From NCBI GenBank assembly GCA_001574975.1, contig KQ965846.1:87450-151449 (forward strand): a DNA stretch of 64,000 bases, written 5' to 3'. The notes beneath the pieces were generated by a model. The model worked only from the letters and a program-made list of their open reading frames with translations, had not been told where the DNA came from and did no database searches. Below, one piece after another: positions 25,155 through 36,300 of the stretch; the first letter of the stretch is position 1, and the number at the start of each line of letters is the position of its first letter. A program made the translations under genes and the position numbers. Source of the stretch: Gonapodya prolifera JEL478. Lineage: Eukaryota > Monoblepharomycota > Monoblepharidomycetes > Monoblepharidales > Gonapodyaceae.

Positions 25155-25672
25155 GGAGAGAGTGAAGGTATAAAATGCAGGGGTGCGCTCGTGGGAGGTA
25201 CAGAGGCCACGGGTTGGTCTAAGTCGGAAAGTCTTGACATAATGGTCTTTATGACGGATTTATTGTACTACTACCTCTTTATTATAGAGAGCTTCTATCA
25301 AACAATGTTTCGGTAAATCTATACAACGCTACTCGGCCTGTATTGACATCGAGAACCAGAATTCAGCATCCGTGACGGGCAGGACGGAGTCAGTCCTGGC
25401 GTTCGACAAAGGAGGATTTGCCCTCGCTGGCTCGCACGCGGCATTGCAGAAGGGCCGGGAGCGATGCACCCCATTCTTACTGTGCAAAACAACTGCCAGC
25501 TTCCATGTCATTTTGCCTTTCGAGTTCAATCCCCAGTTAACCTGGCACCATCACCCCATGTCCGTCCCGCACCCCATCGCCCCCACGCACCACTCAGCCC
25601 TTCCCGGCCCATGAAATTTCATTTCAGTCCAAATAGTTCAACCATCATGCTCCACCCGTCATCCGCAAACGC
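25155..25672. other. Convergent 3' intergenic region
   Basis: Between the stops of the permease (plus) and MOZART1 (minus). AT-rich sequence at 25240-25320 fits a poly(A) region. No further gene is recognised. Confidence 0.5.
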
Positions 25673-26179
25673 TCACAACCCTCTGGGTCCAATCCCCGCA
25701 ACACCAGGTCCACCATACGAGGCACTGCTGCCCAAAGACGCCGATCCCATGAAGCGGGACGCGGGGTTAGGAATGGAGGGGCGCGGTGGTAAGTACTCTG
25801 AAAAGGAGGCGGGATGGGAGAGGGAGGCAGATGCAGAGACGGATGGCGCGGTGGAGTGCAGAGCGGTGTCGCGACGGGCGGCAGCGAGGGAGGCGGCGAG
25901 CGAGGACGAAGATGCGGACGCAGAGACTCCCGTTTGCCCTGTCGAAGCGCCCCTCTCCGCCGGCGCAGGCACACCCGCTCCTCCCAACGACAACCGCTCT
26001 CTGCGCACCTCCTTAACCACCGCCGCGAGCGCCTCGGGGTTCACGCCCAGCTCGCACAGCTGCACGATCGTCGCAAGCTGCTGCCTGTCGAGCCCGGTGT
26101 TGAGGATGCGCGAGATGTCGGCGAGAATGTCAAACGTTTCGCGGGCGTCGCGAAGGGGGGGAGAGTCGAGGGAAGACAT
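25673..26179 (-). CDS. MZT1: MOZART1-like gamma-tubulin complex recruiter
   Basis: ATG 26179 opens MSSLDSPPLRDARETFDI. The next residues, ISRILNTGLDRQQLATIVQL and CELGVNPEALAAVVKEVRRE, cover the whole MOZART1 domain (residues about 12-60) at near-family length. MOZART1 binds the N-termini of gamma-tubulin complex proteins and recruits the complex to spindle pole bodies and other microtubule-organising centres. Typical members are about 60-90 residues. Here the frame stays open for about 100 further residues rich in Ser and Ala (STGQTGVSASASSSSLAASL) before the stop at 25673. That tail could be real, or a splice site near the domain end could shorten it. The antisense plus-strand ORF over this gene has no family features. 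The domain assignment is secure; the C-terminus is open. Confidence 0.8.
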   Translation of the reverse strand: MSSLDSPPLRDARETFDILADISRILNTGLDRQQLATIVQLCELGVNPEALAAVVKEVRRERLSLGGAGVPAPAERGASTGQTGVSASASSSSLAASLAAARRDTALHSTAPSVSASASLSHPASFSEYLPPRPSIPNPASRFMGSASLGSSASYGGPGVAGIGPRGL

Positions 26180-26574
26180 GAAGGGTGGGCAGTGGGGTGA
26201 TGGGGTGAGATCGTGGGGTGGTGGTGCGGGTGCGTGGGTGGAATCAGTCACGGAAGTGGGAGCGAGGAGTGCCACAGATTTGGTACGCACGCGCCACTGG
26301 TGGAGAACTCGACCACAACGACTGAAGACTCTGCTGTTGACCATTTGTCTCCTGTCCCGTCTTGGTGAGGTGAAGCTGCAGTCTGCAAGGCGTGAGGAAT
26401 GGGAGCCGGGACGGATCCGATTTCAGAGTCATCGGAGAGGGACGATGGGCGTGTGAACAAAGTGGACCTATGGACTGATGGAGAGATGGCGTGATGGAGA
26501 GTGGCGAGAAGAAAGTGTGCACAACTGGCAAAGATAAGCAATGGGACAAGGAGGGAAAGGGATGACAGTGTGAA
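26180..26574. other. 5' flank of MOZART1
   Basis: Promoter and 5' UTR of the MOZART1 gene. Sequence turns CpG-poor beyond about 26575, where the CpG-depleted block begins. Confidence 0.45.
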
Positions 26575-28856
26575 CTTGTGCTAACTTGAGTACTGACACT
26601 CCATATTTTTATTGTCCCTTCTTGTCCTTGTTCAAGTGATGAGCAGATCCACTTGTCTGAACCGTCTGCTGTCAGCTACATGAGCATTGAGCAGGTTCTG
26701 CTTTTCTCTGATGGGAATTTTAAGACTGGAGAGTCAAACACAGAAGCTAGACTGAAGCAGATGTAGCAAATGGTGTATTAAACACATGTAACCATGCAGA
26801 ATCCTTGCAATACTCACCTGAAGCAGACGTAGCAAATGGTTGCTCTCTGCTTCAGGTTATCAAAAACGTGGCCAAGAGCATTTTGCACAGGCAGCTGACT
26901 GCGGTGGTCAGTTAGGCATGACAGGAATGCAGTACACAACAAATTGCAGTATTCATTGGAAACACTATTTTGCCATTCAGGTTTGTAGTGGCAGGCTCTC
27001 TTGTGTCACGTCTTCTATGTCAAACCTTTTCCAATTGCATGTGCCTCCCACCTCTATCCATCTGGACCTGGGTAAGTAATTACACTTCTTTAATGATATG
27101 TGCAACATTCACATGTCCTCTTGTTTTTGCTATAACTGCCAAAGCTTGGTTCCCCAAACTGGTAGTGCAGATACATCACATTCCAAAGCCCATGCCTTAA
27201 GGATGCCAGTGATTATAATCAGAACTGGCCCCCAGTCCCAGCTCCAACCACCCTACTGTCAAAGTCCTGCTAGTAAGCTTGCTCTTTTGTTTACTTGCAT
27301 CAGACATAGCTTGACAGCTTTGTGTGCACCAGAATGCAGATGGTGTGGCACCTTATGTGATCTCAGGAAATTGACTAATCAGAAGAGCCAACAGCAGAGA
27401 TTGTTGCACTGTGAGATCAAACAGCATCTTCCTGTAGTTAAATGCATCATGTAGTAAATACAGTTTTGTCTGCTGCAAGAGATGTGCTGTACTGTTGGGA
27501 GGTGCCCAAATGGTGACATCATCCACACCCACCCAACTTTCCCCTACACTTTCTTTACATCTCGCATTTAAGCACCTGAGATTGTCTGAGGTTCCTATGG
27601 TGTATTTATGTCTGACAATGGTTTGATTAATGCATATTAAGGAGGGTGGTACAAGTATCTGTGCAGTAAAAATGATGTGACATACAAATTCAGACACAGA
27701 TCTCTGCCATTCTGCAGATTGCACAGCAGGTAGAAGAGACTGTAATATTATGGTCATTGTGTGTTACTGGTCTCCCATTGGCAGCAATGCTGGGAACCCT
27801 GTCAGTTGGCATATGCAGCAGGTACTTGCCACCCTGTTACCAAGACTACTGTGATGGTTTGAGATGAACAGCTTATCAAGAGAAGCTGATGTCACAAAAC
27901 AGGAAAGTCATAGTTCTTATGAAGGGAGCTGGGATGGCTCTGGCAAGGTTGGGGTGGTCAGTGCTACACAACCTAGGTGAGCTGCACGAGCCTGTGACCT
28001 GCAGGAACGTGTATATATGATCAGATATACATAGCAAGACGTGATGTGCATAGAACTCACCTGCAGGAACGTGATGCCAAACTTAGGGCACGTCCTGCAG
28101 GTGTGCACATCTAAACCCGCGGCCACAGTAGTGGCACAGCAGCTAATACCCAACACTCATACTACACTATATACTCCATGTTAGTGGATGTCAGTGTGAC
28201 AGTCAGAGTCGTTGAGAATGGTATGTGGGACGTGCACCGGGACTCTGCAGGCAATTGGATTGGTTGGGTGGTGGACAGAGGGTCTTGGGACAACCAGGTA
28301 ACATGCAGGATAATGTTAGCAAGGCAATGTGTGAAGGTATGAGGAACAGGAACAGAGTTTCAACTTCAAATAGAGATGTATTCACTTGCTCTCAAGTACA
28401 GAAATAGTCTGGCTTAAATAGGCAGGCATTTGATTATGAAACACCCCCTGATTATGAAACTAATGGGTGTAATAGCAATCACATGGAAGGCTGAGAAACT
28501 TCACATGTTTGTATTTGTGAAAACTGCTGACAAACTTCAAATAATTTAAAAAACTCCTTTGTAAAACATCAATTTGTCTCCCAAAGGTAATGTCCACAGC
28601 AACCATCATTAAAACACAAGTTTAACATTCCATTACTTTCTTTTTCTTCACCTTAACATCACATACTTTCATTACAGAATTTCACAGCACCTTTCTTGAC
28701 ATTTTTAGCTCAATTCCTTGGCATGGTAATTATTTTGTGTGTTGCAGGCTGCCTAAGCAAATGGGATGTGCTGCATGGAAGCCAGTGGATCTGCACATTG
28801 AAACCAGGGGATTTTAATTTGGTCTGAGAGCTTCTAAACAAAATCAGAGCATGACA
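26575..28856. repeat. CpG-depleted, gene-free block (ancient methylated repeat?)
   Basis: Base composition changes sharply: GC content drops and CpG almost vanishes while TpG and CpA are common. The stretch 27062-27360 has no CpG at all and 28450-28856 is nearly free of it. Only short ORFs occur. A direct repeat (GAAGCAGAYGTAGCAAATGG) lies at about 26753 and 26819. The motif CCTGCAGGAACGTG lies at about 27990 and 28060, with an inverted relative near 28090. The pattern fits C-to-T decay of methylated CpG in a silenced transposon; no transposon protein is recognisable any more. Confidence 0.6.
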
Positions 28857-29960
28857 GATCACAGAAGTGGCAGCCAAAGAGCCCAAGATGATTTTATGTT
28901 AGTGGTCATGCCACAGGTCACAGGAGTTGGACATTGGTATGCTGTGTTTTGCCCAGACAAATGCAGGAATGCAAGCCATGCACAAACCTGACATAAAAGG
29001 CTCACTTGTTTGGACTCAGATGATTCTCATGAGACCCACATAACACATTGTGCCTTGTGGTGTGCCTAATATTATTGGGGATGTTGACACACAGGAGTGG
29101 AAAGAGTTTGTAATGATTTTGCTTCAGTGGCTATGTTGCAGGCTGTTTTGTGGCAGGTAACCTGGATGACAAAAGAGTGGTTTTTGGTGTCTTGCCTTTG
29201 TCAACCATTCTACAGAATTGAAAGAATGATTGACAGTGACCACACTCCACAGAATGCAGATTACTGATATTTGATCAATGATCTGTACATGCTTGCAACC
29301 CTCACAGATTCATTTCTGAATAAGAAGAGTCCTTCAGACACCTTTGAAGCAGATTGTGGTGTATCCAATATTGGGATTTGGGAATGTTGGCACACATGCC
29401 ACACAGAAGCGCAATGAGCCCAAGACAATTTTTGCATCAGAGTTGCCATGCCGCAAAATTTGGTATGGTACGGGTGACCAAGATGAAGGCAGGTGTGCGC
29501 ACTGAATTGATGTTCCACCATTGGTCAAGTTTCCACAGAGCTGAAAGAATGCTCCACGGCGCGCCGTCAACTGCAGAATGCAGATATTTGCGTCCCCCCA
29601 CAAACCTGACAAAAAGTTCCGAATTTCCGAAATCAAAGGAGTTTTCGGACCCCTTCATAGCGGATCTGTGGTGTGTCAAATATAGGGACGTTGACGCACA
29701 ATATGTCGTCAAGATTGCCCTCGATGATTTTGCGTCAATGGCCGCGCCACGGGTGTTGGTATGCCGCAAGCGACCCGAAAGACTTGTGATTCACTCAGGA
29801 AATATTCTACACTTTCGCTCCACAGTTCCCGGTGCAGTTGCGTGTGCGAATGAACGTTGGGTGGTCAGGTTAAACGGGGAAAATCGAGACAAGGTCACGA
29901 GACCCCCCACGCACGGTGAAGACGAGCTCTGGCCCTTTGTTTTTCTCTGTCGGGTGCTTG
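28857..29960. repeat. Diverged ~300-bp tandem repeat array, four units
   Basis: Four related units can be aligned on a shared segment (GATGATTTT...TGG...GCC...) at about 28887, 29113, 29424 and 29723, giving spacings of about 226, 311 and 299 bp. Other shared segments are TGTGGTGTRYC and GTTGACRCACA, and GCACAAACCTGACA or CCACAAACCTGACA. The leftmost units have TG or CA where the rightmost has CG (ATGTTGACACACA against ACGTTGACGCACA). A 207-codon plus-strand frame across the right units has no recognisable domain. Confidence 0.6.
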
Positions 29961-30679
29961 CTCGACTGATCGAGTAAGTCAGGCCTGAATATCGGAACAT
30001 CCAATTTTGCAATATACGACGTTGTCTTCACTCTGCTCGGACGTGACTGAAACCACGGGACGCAACTCGTTCCAAGCGCGCACTTCAACGGATATCTCCT
30101 CATCACCCCGCTCACCGCTCAGTCCCCGCCCGCCCTCTTCACCCACAAGCCGTTCACTCCGCCGGACACCACCGCCACGTCCCCCGCCGCTCCCTTCTCT
30201 GCCTTGGCTCCCTCGCTCCCCTTGACATTCACCCACCCACACTTCCACACCACGATTTATTGCACCAAATTACACACTTTCGATCGCCCTCGCGCCCTCG
30301 ACGGTATTATTATGGTCCAGCGCCCGCTGGCGATCTCGGGGGCGCATGTACAGCACAACAAACCCTTCACCACAGCGCCGGACCCTGTATTATCCTGCCA
30401 AAGCCGAACGCCTTCTGCGCTTCATTCTGCACCACTCTCGCTCGCCCTCGCTCATCACCACCCACGTTTCAAAATCGGTGCATATTCGGAGGACGTGGCG
30501 ACGCAACCTGCGGCGTGGCACGCGGCTTCCACAGCCGGTCTCCCTCGCTCCCCCCACCAGCCGCCGAGACCGAAAATACTCGTTAATCCCGAACGACCGC
30601 CCGCCCTCCCCGCGTGCCGCTGCACCGCTGCACGATCGCATCTCCCCCACTTCCCCTTCCCCCCGCTCTCTCACCCACC
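29961..30679. other. Upstream region of the LRR gene
   Basis: CpG content returns to the genomic norm. Pyrimidine-rich tracts (CCTC/CACC) lead into the ATG at 30680, as is common in basidiomycete promoters. No other gene is seen. Confidence 0.45.
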
Positions 30680-32977
30680 ATGAGCCATCTCCGCCACCTG
30701 ATGCGCGTTTTCCCCGCCCTCGTCTTCTCCCTCGCCGCCCTCGCCCCCCTTACCCACGCGCAATCCCAAGCCACAGACTGCGCGCCTTTCGAGCTGCTGT
30801 ACGAGCGCCAGGGCTTCGCACTCCCATGGACAAAAGGACAGTGCTGCTCCAAAACCACAGGCTCCTCCGCCTACTTCGCATGCACGCCCGAGGGCAGAGT
30901 CACACTGGCTTACTTCTGCTGCCAGCACTTCACGGGCTCCATCCCGTCACTCGCCGGGCTCACCTTCCTGCAAACACTCGTGCTGTCCACNAACAGCCTC
31001 ACGGGTCCCATCCCGGACCTCTCCTCCCTCACGTCCCTCACAGACCTCGAACTCGCGTCGAATGATCTCAGTGGAAACATCGACGGCCTCCTCCCGCCGA
31101 ATTTGTCGCGGTGCTGGATAACACTGTTCAGCCGCAACCAGGGGCTGTATTCCTGTGCGAGCAGGTTCCCGCAGTCGTGCTTTTCGCATAATCAGTTGTA
31201 CAGGACGGATCCGGCGTGTCCCGCTCCCGTAGCGGCGGGTTCTGGGGCGGGTGGAAGTGCGAGTGCGGCGGCGGGTGTGGGAGGAAGTACGAGTGCTGCA
31301 GCCACGGGTATGGCGTCATCACCTTCCACCCCATCCACCACGGCGACAGCGACGGACGGGTCCCGCCTCTCGGCCCACACCATCGGCGAACCCCTCGCCA
31401 CACCTGCTCCTGCTCCCTCCCCTTCTCCCGCCGGCTCCTCCTCCTCCCCCTCCGCCGCCAACCCTGGATCCACACCCACAACCCCAACCCCAGACAGCGC
31501 CCCCGGCTCCATCAACAACGTGTCAGGACCCGTCTCGCCCCCCACCGGGCAGATGTCGCTCACGATCCCCATCATTATCGGCGTCGTTGCCGCGGCATTG
31601 GTCGCAGTAGGCGTCGTTATGGTGCTTGTTGGCCGCCGCGCCCGGATGCGGGGTGGTGGTGGAGGTGGGGAAGTAAAGAAAGGGGGTGCGCCTGGTGAGT
31701 TGCGTTATTTGCGTGCGTGGTGCGTGGTGTGGCTGTATGGCAGAACGCTAACGAGCTATGCAACCATGCAAACACAATCAGCATGGCTCAACCTCGACGC
31801 CCACCACCATCCCGCCTCCATGCAAGAGCAGGACACAAAACCGTACCCGTCGTCTATTCCGACGACTTACCGATCTCGGTCCATGTCGCCCTCGCATTTG
31901 GCCTTGCCTTACTCCTCTACCGCACCGGCTTCCCAACCATACTCCGCGTCCACCTCTCAACCTTACTCGACCACCTCGCCCGGGTCTCAACTTCCCTACA
32001 CCACAACCTCCCCCTCGAACCAGATCCTCTCACCCGCGTCATGGGGCGTTCCTGCAAAACACCCTTCTTCTCCCTTATACCCGACCATGAACACCACCTC
32101 CTCCCACTACACCTCCACTTCCACTTCCACCACCAACGCCAACGCCTACGCTTACACATCGCCATTCGACCCCTCGTCACTCCCAACCCCGCCCCCGCCC
32201 TCGGCCAACCCGGATGCGTACGCCGTGTCACCGACGGACGCGGCGTGGACGCCACCGCCGACATACCCGGCACCATCGCCACCCGCACAGGGGGGGAGTG
32301 GGTTGAAGAGACAGTTTTCAAGCACGAAGGGACAGCAGGCGCAGGGGCAGACGCAAGGGCAGCGGAGTCCCGAGTATACGGTTCCAGTCGCCTCCTCTCC
32401 CGAACATGAACCCGCGGGGGGGTACGAGACCGGGTACGCACACCAGCAACGGTACATCTCTACCGCCACCTCCACCGCCCGCGCGAACGAGCACACCGCC
32501 ACCGCGCGGGAGCACGAGTATGGGATGATGCTGGACATGGCTGCCATGATGGACTCGATCTCCACCTCGTCGGGCGGGCCGTCACGGCATAGTGGTGGAA
32601 GTGGGTCGCCTGATGGGACGAGACACGGCGGGTATGGTCAAGGGAACGCGGGGCAAGGGTTGTATAATGGGTCTGCGGGACTGACACAGGCGCAGGGACA
32701 AGGACAGGGGCAGGGTCAGCGCGGGTCGCAGACCTCGTCCAAGCTCGGGTTACCGCGGCACCGGTTAGAGCAAAGCACCGTGGGCGGTGGGGAGAGTCAT
32801 CGGCGCCCTGTCAAGCCGTCGCGGTCTCCCGAGTCGGGGGGTGACGGAGGAGCAGGAGGAGCAGAGTTTTCGCAACGCCGAGTCACGTGGGCGGAGCAAT
32901 TGGAAGTGCAGGAGATCTTTGCGGTGCTTTCGGAGACGAGTTCGGTCCGGGGGCCGGTGTCGCCGTGGGCGGGGTGA
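30680..32977 (+). CDS. Single-pass LRR membrane protein with long low-complexity cytoplasmic tail
   Basis: ATG 30680 in a good context (CACCATGA). Residues 1-28 (LRHLMRVFPALVFSLAAL... HAQS) form a signal peptide. A Cys-containing cap and two or three plant-type leucine-rich repeats follow (FTGSIPSLAGLTFLQTLVLS; NSLTGPIPDLSSLTSL; NDLSGNIDG), with an N at 30991 in one repeat. A Ser/Thr/Pro/Ala-rich stalk, probably O-glycosylated, leads to a membrane helix (IPIIIGVVAAALVAVGVVMV) and a stop-transfer RRARMR. The roughly 400-residue cytosolic part is rich in Ser, Pro, Tyr, Gln and Gly and ends RRVTWAEQLEVQEIF. An 87-bp intron (31695-31781) keeps frame and has no stop, so it could be retained. No kinase or other catalytic domain is present. 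It may be a wall-associated sensor or adhesion protein; that is inference. Confidence 0.72.
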   Translation: MSHLRHLMRVFPALVFSLAALAPLTHAQSQATDCAPFELLYERQGFALPWTKGQCCSKTTGSSAYFACTPEGRVTLAYFCCQHFTGSIPSLAGLTFLQTLVLSXNSLTGPIPDLSSLTSLTDLELASNDLSGNIDGLLPPNLSRCWITLFSRNQGLYSCASRFPQSCFSHNQLYRTDPACPAPVAAGSGAGGSASAAAGVGGSTSAAATGMASSPSTPSTTATATDGSRLSAHTIGEPLATPAPAPSPSPAGSSSSPSAANPGSTPTTPTPDSAPGSINNVSGPVSPPTGQMSLTIPIIIGVVAAALVAVGVVMVLVGRRARMRGGGGGGEVKKGGAPGELRYLRAWCVVWLYGRTLTSYATMQTQSAWLNLDAHHHPASMQEQDTKPYPSSIPTTYRSRSMSPSHLALPYSSTAPASQPYSASTSQPYSTTSPGSQLPYTTTSPSNQILSPASWGVPAKHPSSPLYPTMNTTSSHYTSTSTSTTNANAYAYTSPFDPSSLPTPPPPSANPDAYAVSPTDAAWTPPPTYPAPSPPAQGGSGLKRQFSSTKGQQAQGQTQGQRSPEYTVPVASSPEHEPAGGYETGYAHQQRYISTATSTARANEHTATAREHEYGMMLDMAAMMDSISTSSGGPSRHSGGSGSPDGTRHGGYGQGNAGQGLYNGSAGLTQAQGQGQGQGQRGSQTSSKLGLPRHRLEQSTVGGGESHRRPVKPSRSPESGGDGGAGGAEFSQRRVTWAEQLEVQEIFAVLSETSSVRGPVSPWAG

Positions 32978-33397
32978 GCGTGGTGGTGGGAGGGAGAGGT
33001 TTTGGTGTACTGCGGTGTGAGGGGTATTCAATTGAGTATGTAATGCATGTTTTGGTTTTGAAAAATGATGCATGGTCAGCTTGTGTCCAGCATTCAAGCA
33101 GTCCTATCACCACCGCACCGCACCAACTAACCCCACATCACCCACACCGCCCACACCACCCACGCCACACCTCTCTCACTGCGTCTCCCGTCGCCCGTGT
33201 CCCCCGCCACTTCCACTCAGCACACAAGCCAAGCCTCCACCCTGCTGCGGTCACCGTCCCTGCCCTTCCCTGACACGCACATCCCACGCCACGTCTGTCA
33301 CTCTGCAGCAACGCACGCACTCTGCGCTCTCGCCCCTCTCTCGCACCCCTTACTCGCTCCCTACTCGCCCCCTACTCCGATCCCTGCGCACCCCCGC
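32978..33397. other. Intergenic, LRR 3' side and Gyp1 promoter
   Basis: Holds the 3' UTR of the LRR gene and a CA/CC-rich promoter stretch before ATG 33398. No gene is seen. Confidence 0.5.
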
Positions 33398-36300
33398 ATG
33401 TTCAACCTCTCCTCCCCTCACTCGCAGCAGTCGCAGCAGTCGCAGCAGTCGCAGTCCCGATCCTCACTCGCGCGCACCCTGTCCACACCCGCGAACTCAC
33501 ATCCGCCGCACCCGCACGTGAACTCGAGCACGCCCCCTTCGTGGTCTGCGCTGCCCTCGGAGGCTGGTGCGCTGGCGCTGTCCCCCGCGTTGGGCCAGAA
33601 GAGGAGGGATCCGGCGGCGGCGGGGAAGGTCGCGAGATCGTACGTTTTGGCTGCTCTGCTCTTCTCCTTCTGCTCTGCCTCTTGTCGCTCACCCCTCCCC
33701 CCCGCCGGCTAGGTACTCCGCGTCCTCGACAGCCCTCGCCGCCAAACACCAACCCGCAACACAGCACATGCCCGGAACACGCTCCCCGCGCCAATCTCCT
33801 TCGAACTCGGTCCAGCACTCACCCGCTCCCTCGTCTCCGTCGCTCTCCTCTCCCGCGTCGCGCACGAATAGTATCCAGTCTCCCTCTCCCTATGCCGCTG
33901 CCCCTTCTTCCACACACCCTCCACCGTCACACCCACAATCACCCACCTCACCCTCTGCCCCGCCCCGCCAAACACGCCTCTCCTACCTCCGCGACCCGCG
34001 CGCCCACTTCGCACTCGTGGCAGAGGAAGAGGCGCGTGTTGCCGAGGGGACAAGTGGGGGAAAGCAAGCGAGCAAGTACGCTAAAGTGTCGGCCGTGTTG
34101 GAGGGTGTGAATGTTGATATTGGTGAGTCTCGAGCGACGGAGGCCTGCGAGCACGGCGAGTGGTCCGACCGGAGCCCGAGGCCTAAGCGGACAGCGCTGA
34201 CCGAGGACACGAGCGCAGCGAGGCTGTCCGCCGGAGGCGAATGACCCGCGAAGCGGTTTACTCTCGCGGAGCGACACAGCGAATTTTAATGCCGCTAGGC
34301 GCTGACCGAAGACCGAGCGAAGCGAGGCTGTCCGCCGGAGGCGAGCGACCCGCGGAACAGAATGTTCCTCGCGGAGCGAATCCGAGGCCTGAGCACGAAG
34401 GAGTCCGCCGGAGGCTAATATCCCGCGGAGCGGAATAGTACTCCCGCGGAGAGAAGCGAGTGTGTCCGCCGAAGGCGACTAATCTGCGAAGCGGCTATTG
34501 CACAGAGCGCGGAGGGCATGTTCCCGCCGGAGGCGCGTGACCATGGTGACCCAGCCCTATTCGCACCCCCACCCCCCCCCAACCACCTAGACGCCCTCCG
34601 CCCCCTCGCCTGGTCAGGCCTCCCCGCCCCCCTGCGTGCCATGTCGTGGCAAATCCTGCTCGCGTACATGCCCGCAAACCACGAGCGCCGCGCCGCGGCT
34701 GTGGAGAGGAAAAGGAGGGAGTATGCTGAGGTGTGGGGCGGGTTGGGGGTGCTGGAGGGGGTGGGAGGGGGGGAGCAAAGTGGGGAGAAGCCGCTGGGGG
34801 AGGGACCGGGACAAGGGGAGGAAGGGAGGGAAGGGAGGGAAGGGACAGCAGACGAAACGGAGGCGAGGACGAGGTGGAAGCCCAAGGACGGCGAGGGCGG
34901 GGTGTGGCATCAGGTGCGTTCACGTCGATGAGGTTGTCGGTGGGTCGCAGGGTCGCTGGGCCGTTGTCCAATATGGCGTGAGGTGGTCTACTCTGAGAGC
35001 TGACGTGGCATTCCGGACTCCCCATTCCCGGCACGTGTTTGTGCGTCGGCCGTCGGCCGTCGCGTGTGTCTTGGAGATTGGAAGCGGACGCCCCACGTGC
35101 CACGTTTGCGTCGTCGCGTCGGGGTTCGAATGGATGTCCGGTGACGGCGACACCTGTCGCTTTGCTACTATTTTTTCTGGTTTCATGTTCCTTTTTGCGC
35201 CTTGCTCACGCCCTTCTTACCCGCCTCCCGCACGCACACACACAGATCTCAATCGACGTCCCCCGCACAGCAGCCTCCGACACACCCGTGTTCCAGAACA
35301 AGGCCGTGCAAGACGTGAGTCTCCGTCTTTCTCCCTGGCCTCGCGGCGTAATCATCATTCTTTTTCCGGTACCCGTCGTCGCTTCTCTATCCTCTTTCGC
35401 TTCCTTCGTTTCCTCGAACCTCCCCCCACCCAACCCGCGACCCAACCTTCCACCTCCTCCGAAACCCCACTACCTACCCACCCGCTCAGTCCCTCGCCCG
35501 CCTCCTCTACTGCTGGGCCATCCGCCACCCAGCGTCGGGGTACGTGCAGGGTATTAACGACCTCGTGAATCCACTGTTCGTGGTGTTCTTGGGAGGTTTC
35601 GTCGGTTGGTGTTTCTCGTACTTGATCTCCATTCGCCTTCCCTCTCACCTCCCTCGTGCCCGTTCACCCTGCACCCCAATCACACTCCCACCACAGACAC
35701 ACCAACGCACGCTCCACTCGCGTCCCTCACCCCCGCGATCCTGCACGCCGTCGAAGCCGACACGTACTGGTGCCTCACCCGCCTGCTCGACGGGATCCAG
35801 GATAACTTCACACATGGGCAACCCGGGGTGCAGAGGATGGTGGGGAGGTTGGGCGGGTTGGTGAGGAGGATTGATGGTGCGTTGTGGGGTGGGGTGGTGG
35901 TACTGTTGGCTGGGCTGACACTGCACGCTTGCACACAACGCTCCCATGCACACCCCAACCCCACCCCCACCCCGCACCACGCCTCCACACAGCCCCCCTC
36001 GCAACGCACCTCGCAGCGCAGGGCGTGGAGTTCATCCAGTTCGCGTTCCGATGGATCAACTGCCTCTTGACAAGGGAGATGCCGCTGCGGTTGGTCGTGC
36101 GGATGTGGGATACGTATTTGGTAAGTGCTTGCTGCGTTGGGGGTGGGAGTTGGCGTGGTGGTTGGGGCGGTGTTGGGGCAGCGGGAAAGAGTGGGCTGGG
36201 GTGAGGAAGTGGAAATGGGAGTGGAGTGTGTCGGCTTTTGTCGCTGACCGGCGCACTTCTATCCCGTAGTCGGAACCCGACGGGTTCTCCGAGTTCCATC

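Noticed and set aside
25464-26456. 330-codon plus-strand ORF
   Set aside because: Antisense to MOZART1, whose conserved domain is clear on the minus strand; the plus frame has only biased Arg/Ala/Gly composition.
27353-27757. 134-codon minus-strand ORF in the CpG-depleted block
   Set aside because: No domain recognised and the sequence shows the same CpG loss as its non-coding surroundings, so it is probably chance or a decayed transposon frame.
30346-31065. 239-codon plus-strand Pro/Arg/His-rich ORF
   Set aside because: Shadow frame over the promoter and signal peptide of the LRR gene; no family features.
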